DNA of 6,313 nt from Bacteroidota bacterium. GTDB taxonomy: Bacteria > Bacteroidota > Bacteroidia > Chitinophagales > Chitinophagaceae. The notes under the pieces were generated by a model that saw only the letters and a list, made by a program, of their open reading frames with translations, did not search any database and was not told the DNA's origin. The first letter of the stretch is position 1. The number at the start of each line of letters is the position of its first letter. Positions 6,185-6,313 of the stretch are shown piece by piece. The DNA is taken from positions 1 to 6,313 of the forward strand of contig JAFAFV010000157.1 in assembly GCA_023423285.1 (NCBI GenBank), in the 5' to 3' direction. The position numbers were made by a program, and so were the translations under genes.

Positions 6185-6313
6185 TCAATATGAAACTTCC
6201 AAAATTTGCGGAGTTCTTACACCTGCCTTTATTTCACCGGAAGGCAGATAAACCTTCCCGTTCAGGCAAACTGCGGTTGTTGTTACGGGAACATCAAAAG
6301 GGATGGAACCCTG
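6185..6313 (-). CDS. C-terminus of a Kelch-type cyclically permuted mutarotase (NanM/YjhT-like), 5' part outside window
   Basis: The minus strand from 6313 has an open frame of 42 residues ending in TGA at 6187-6185. The sequence includes VPVTTTAV, PSGEIKAGVRTPQIL and a final VSY. The combination PVTTTAV then PSGEIKxGVRTP resembles the last blade of NanM/YjhT-type beta-propellers, which speed the alpha/beta anomerisation of N-acetylneuraminate. The reading frame continues to the window edge without a start, so this is a truncated view rather than a short gene. It is 72 nt upstream of the transporter on the same strand and fits the sialic acid theme. Only one blade is visible, so family membership is likely but not certain; another Kelch/galactose-oxidase-like protein is possible. 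Confidence 0.72.
   Translation of the reverse strand, partial: QGSIPFDVPVTTTAVCLNGKVYLPSGEIKAGVRTPQILEVSY

Noticed and set aside
1..6313. tRNA or rRNA genes, insertion sequences, CRISPR arrays, attachment sites
   Set aside because: The window is filled by protein genes with gaps under 95 bp. No repeats, transposase motifs or RNA-gene-like sequences were seen.

Overview
The window looks like the chromosome of a Bacteroidota species, most likely from the Chitinophagaceae/Sphingobacteriia side (inference). Grounds: a type IX secretion (T9SS) sorting domain on a secreted enzyme, promoter elements of the Bacteroidota form (TTTG then TAnnTTTG), A/T-rich leaders without Shine-Dalgarno sequences, and a family set (PNGase F, GH33 sialidase, AGE epimerase, cyclically permuted mutarotase) typical of glycan foragers of that phylum. 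Every gene lies on the minus strand, so transcription runs from high to low coordinates. Both end genes are cut by the window edges.

In transcription order: (1) 6313-6185, the last 42 residues of a NanM/YjhT-like Kelch mutarotase. (2) 6112-4838, a 12-TM MFS transporter of the NanT-like type. (3) 4800-3631, a secreted exo-alpha-sialidase (GH33) with five Asp boxes and a full set of candidate catalytic residues. (4) 3605-2422, an AGE-family (RenBP-like) N-acylglucosamine 2-epimerase, broken as given by a one-base frameshift in an A run at 3208-3211; adding one A restores a 394-residue protein. Gaps of 72, 37 and 25 bp suggest one sialic-acid utilisation operon. (5) 2349-2017, a 16-cysteine cytosolic four-helix-bundle copper-binding protein (DUF326/Csp3-like), with its own promoter and an intrinsic terminator. 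(6) 1925 to beyond base 1, a secreted PNGase F-family glycoamidase with extra C-terminal domains and a T9SS sorting domain, with its own TATATTTG promoter element.

Proposed working model (inference): the exported PNGase F homologue frees N-glycans from glycoproteins; the sialidase clips terminal sialic acid; the mutarotase equilibrates the anomers; the MFS protein imports it; a lyase not seen here would give N-acetylmannosamine; and the AGE enzyme converts that to N-acetylglucosamine. The copper protein appears to be an independent transcription unit between the two glycan blocks. Stretches without genes are all short (under 95 bp) and are described as promoter or terminator sites where signals were seen. 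No RNA genes, mobile elements, CRISPR arrays or long repeats were seen.
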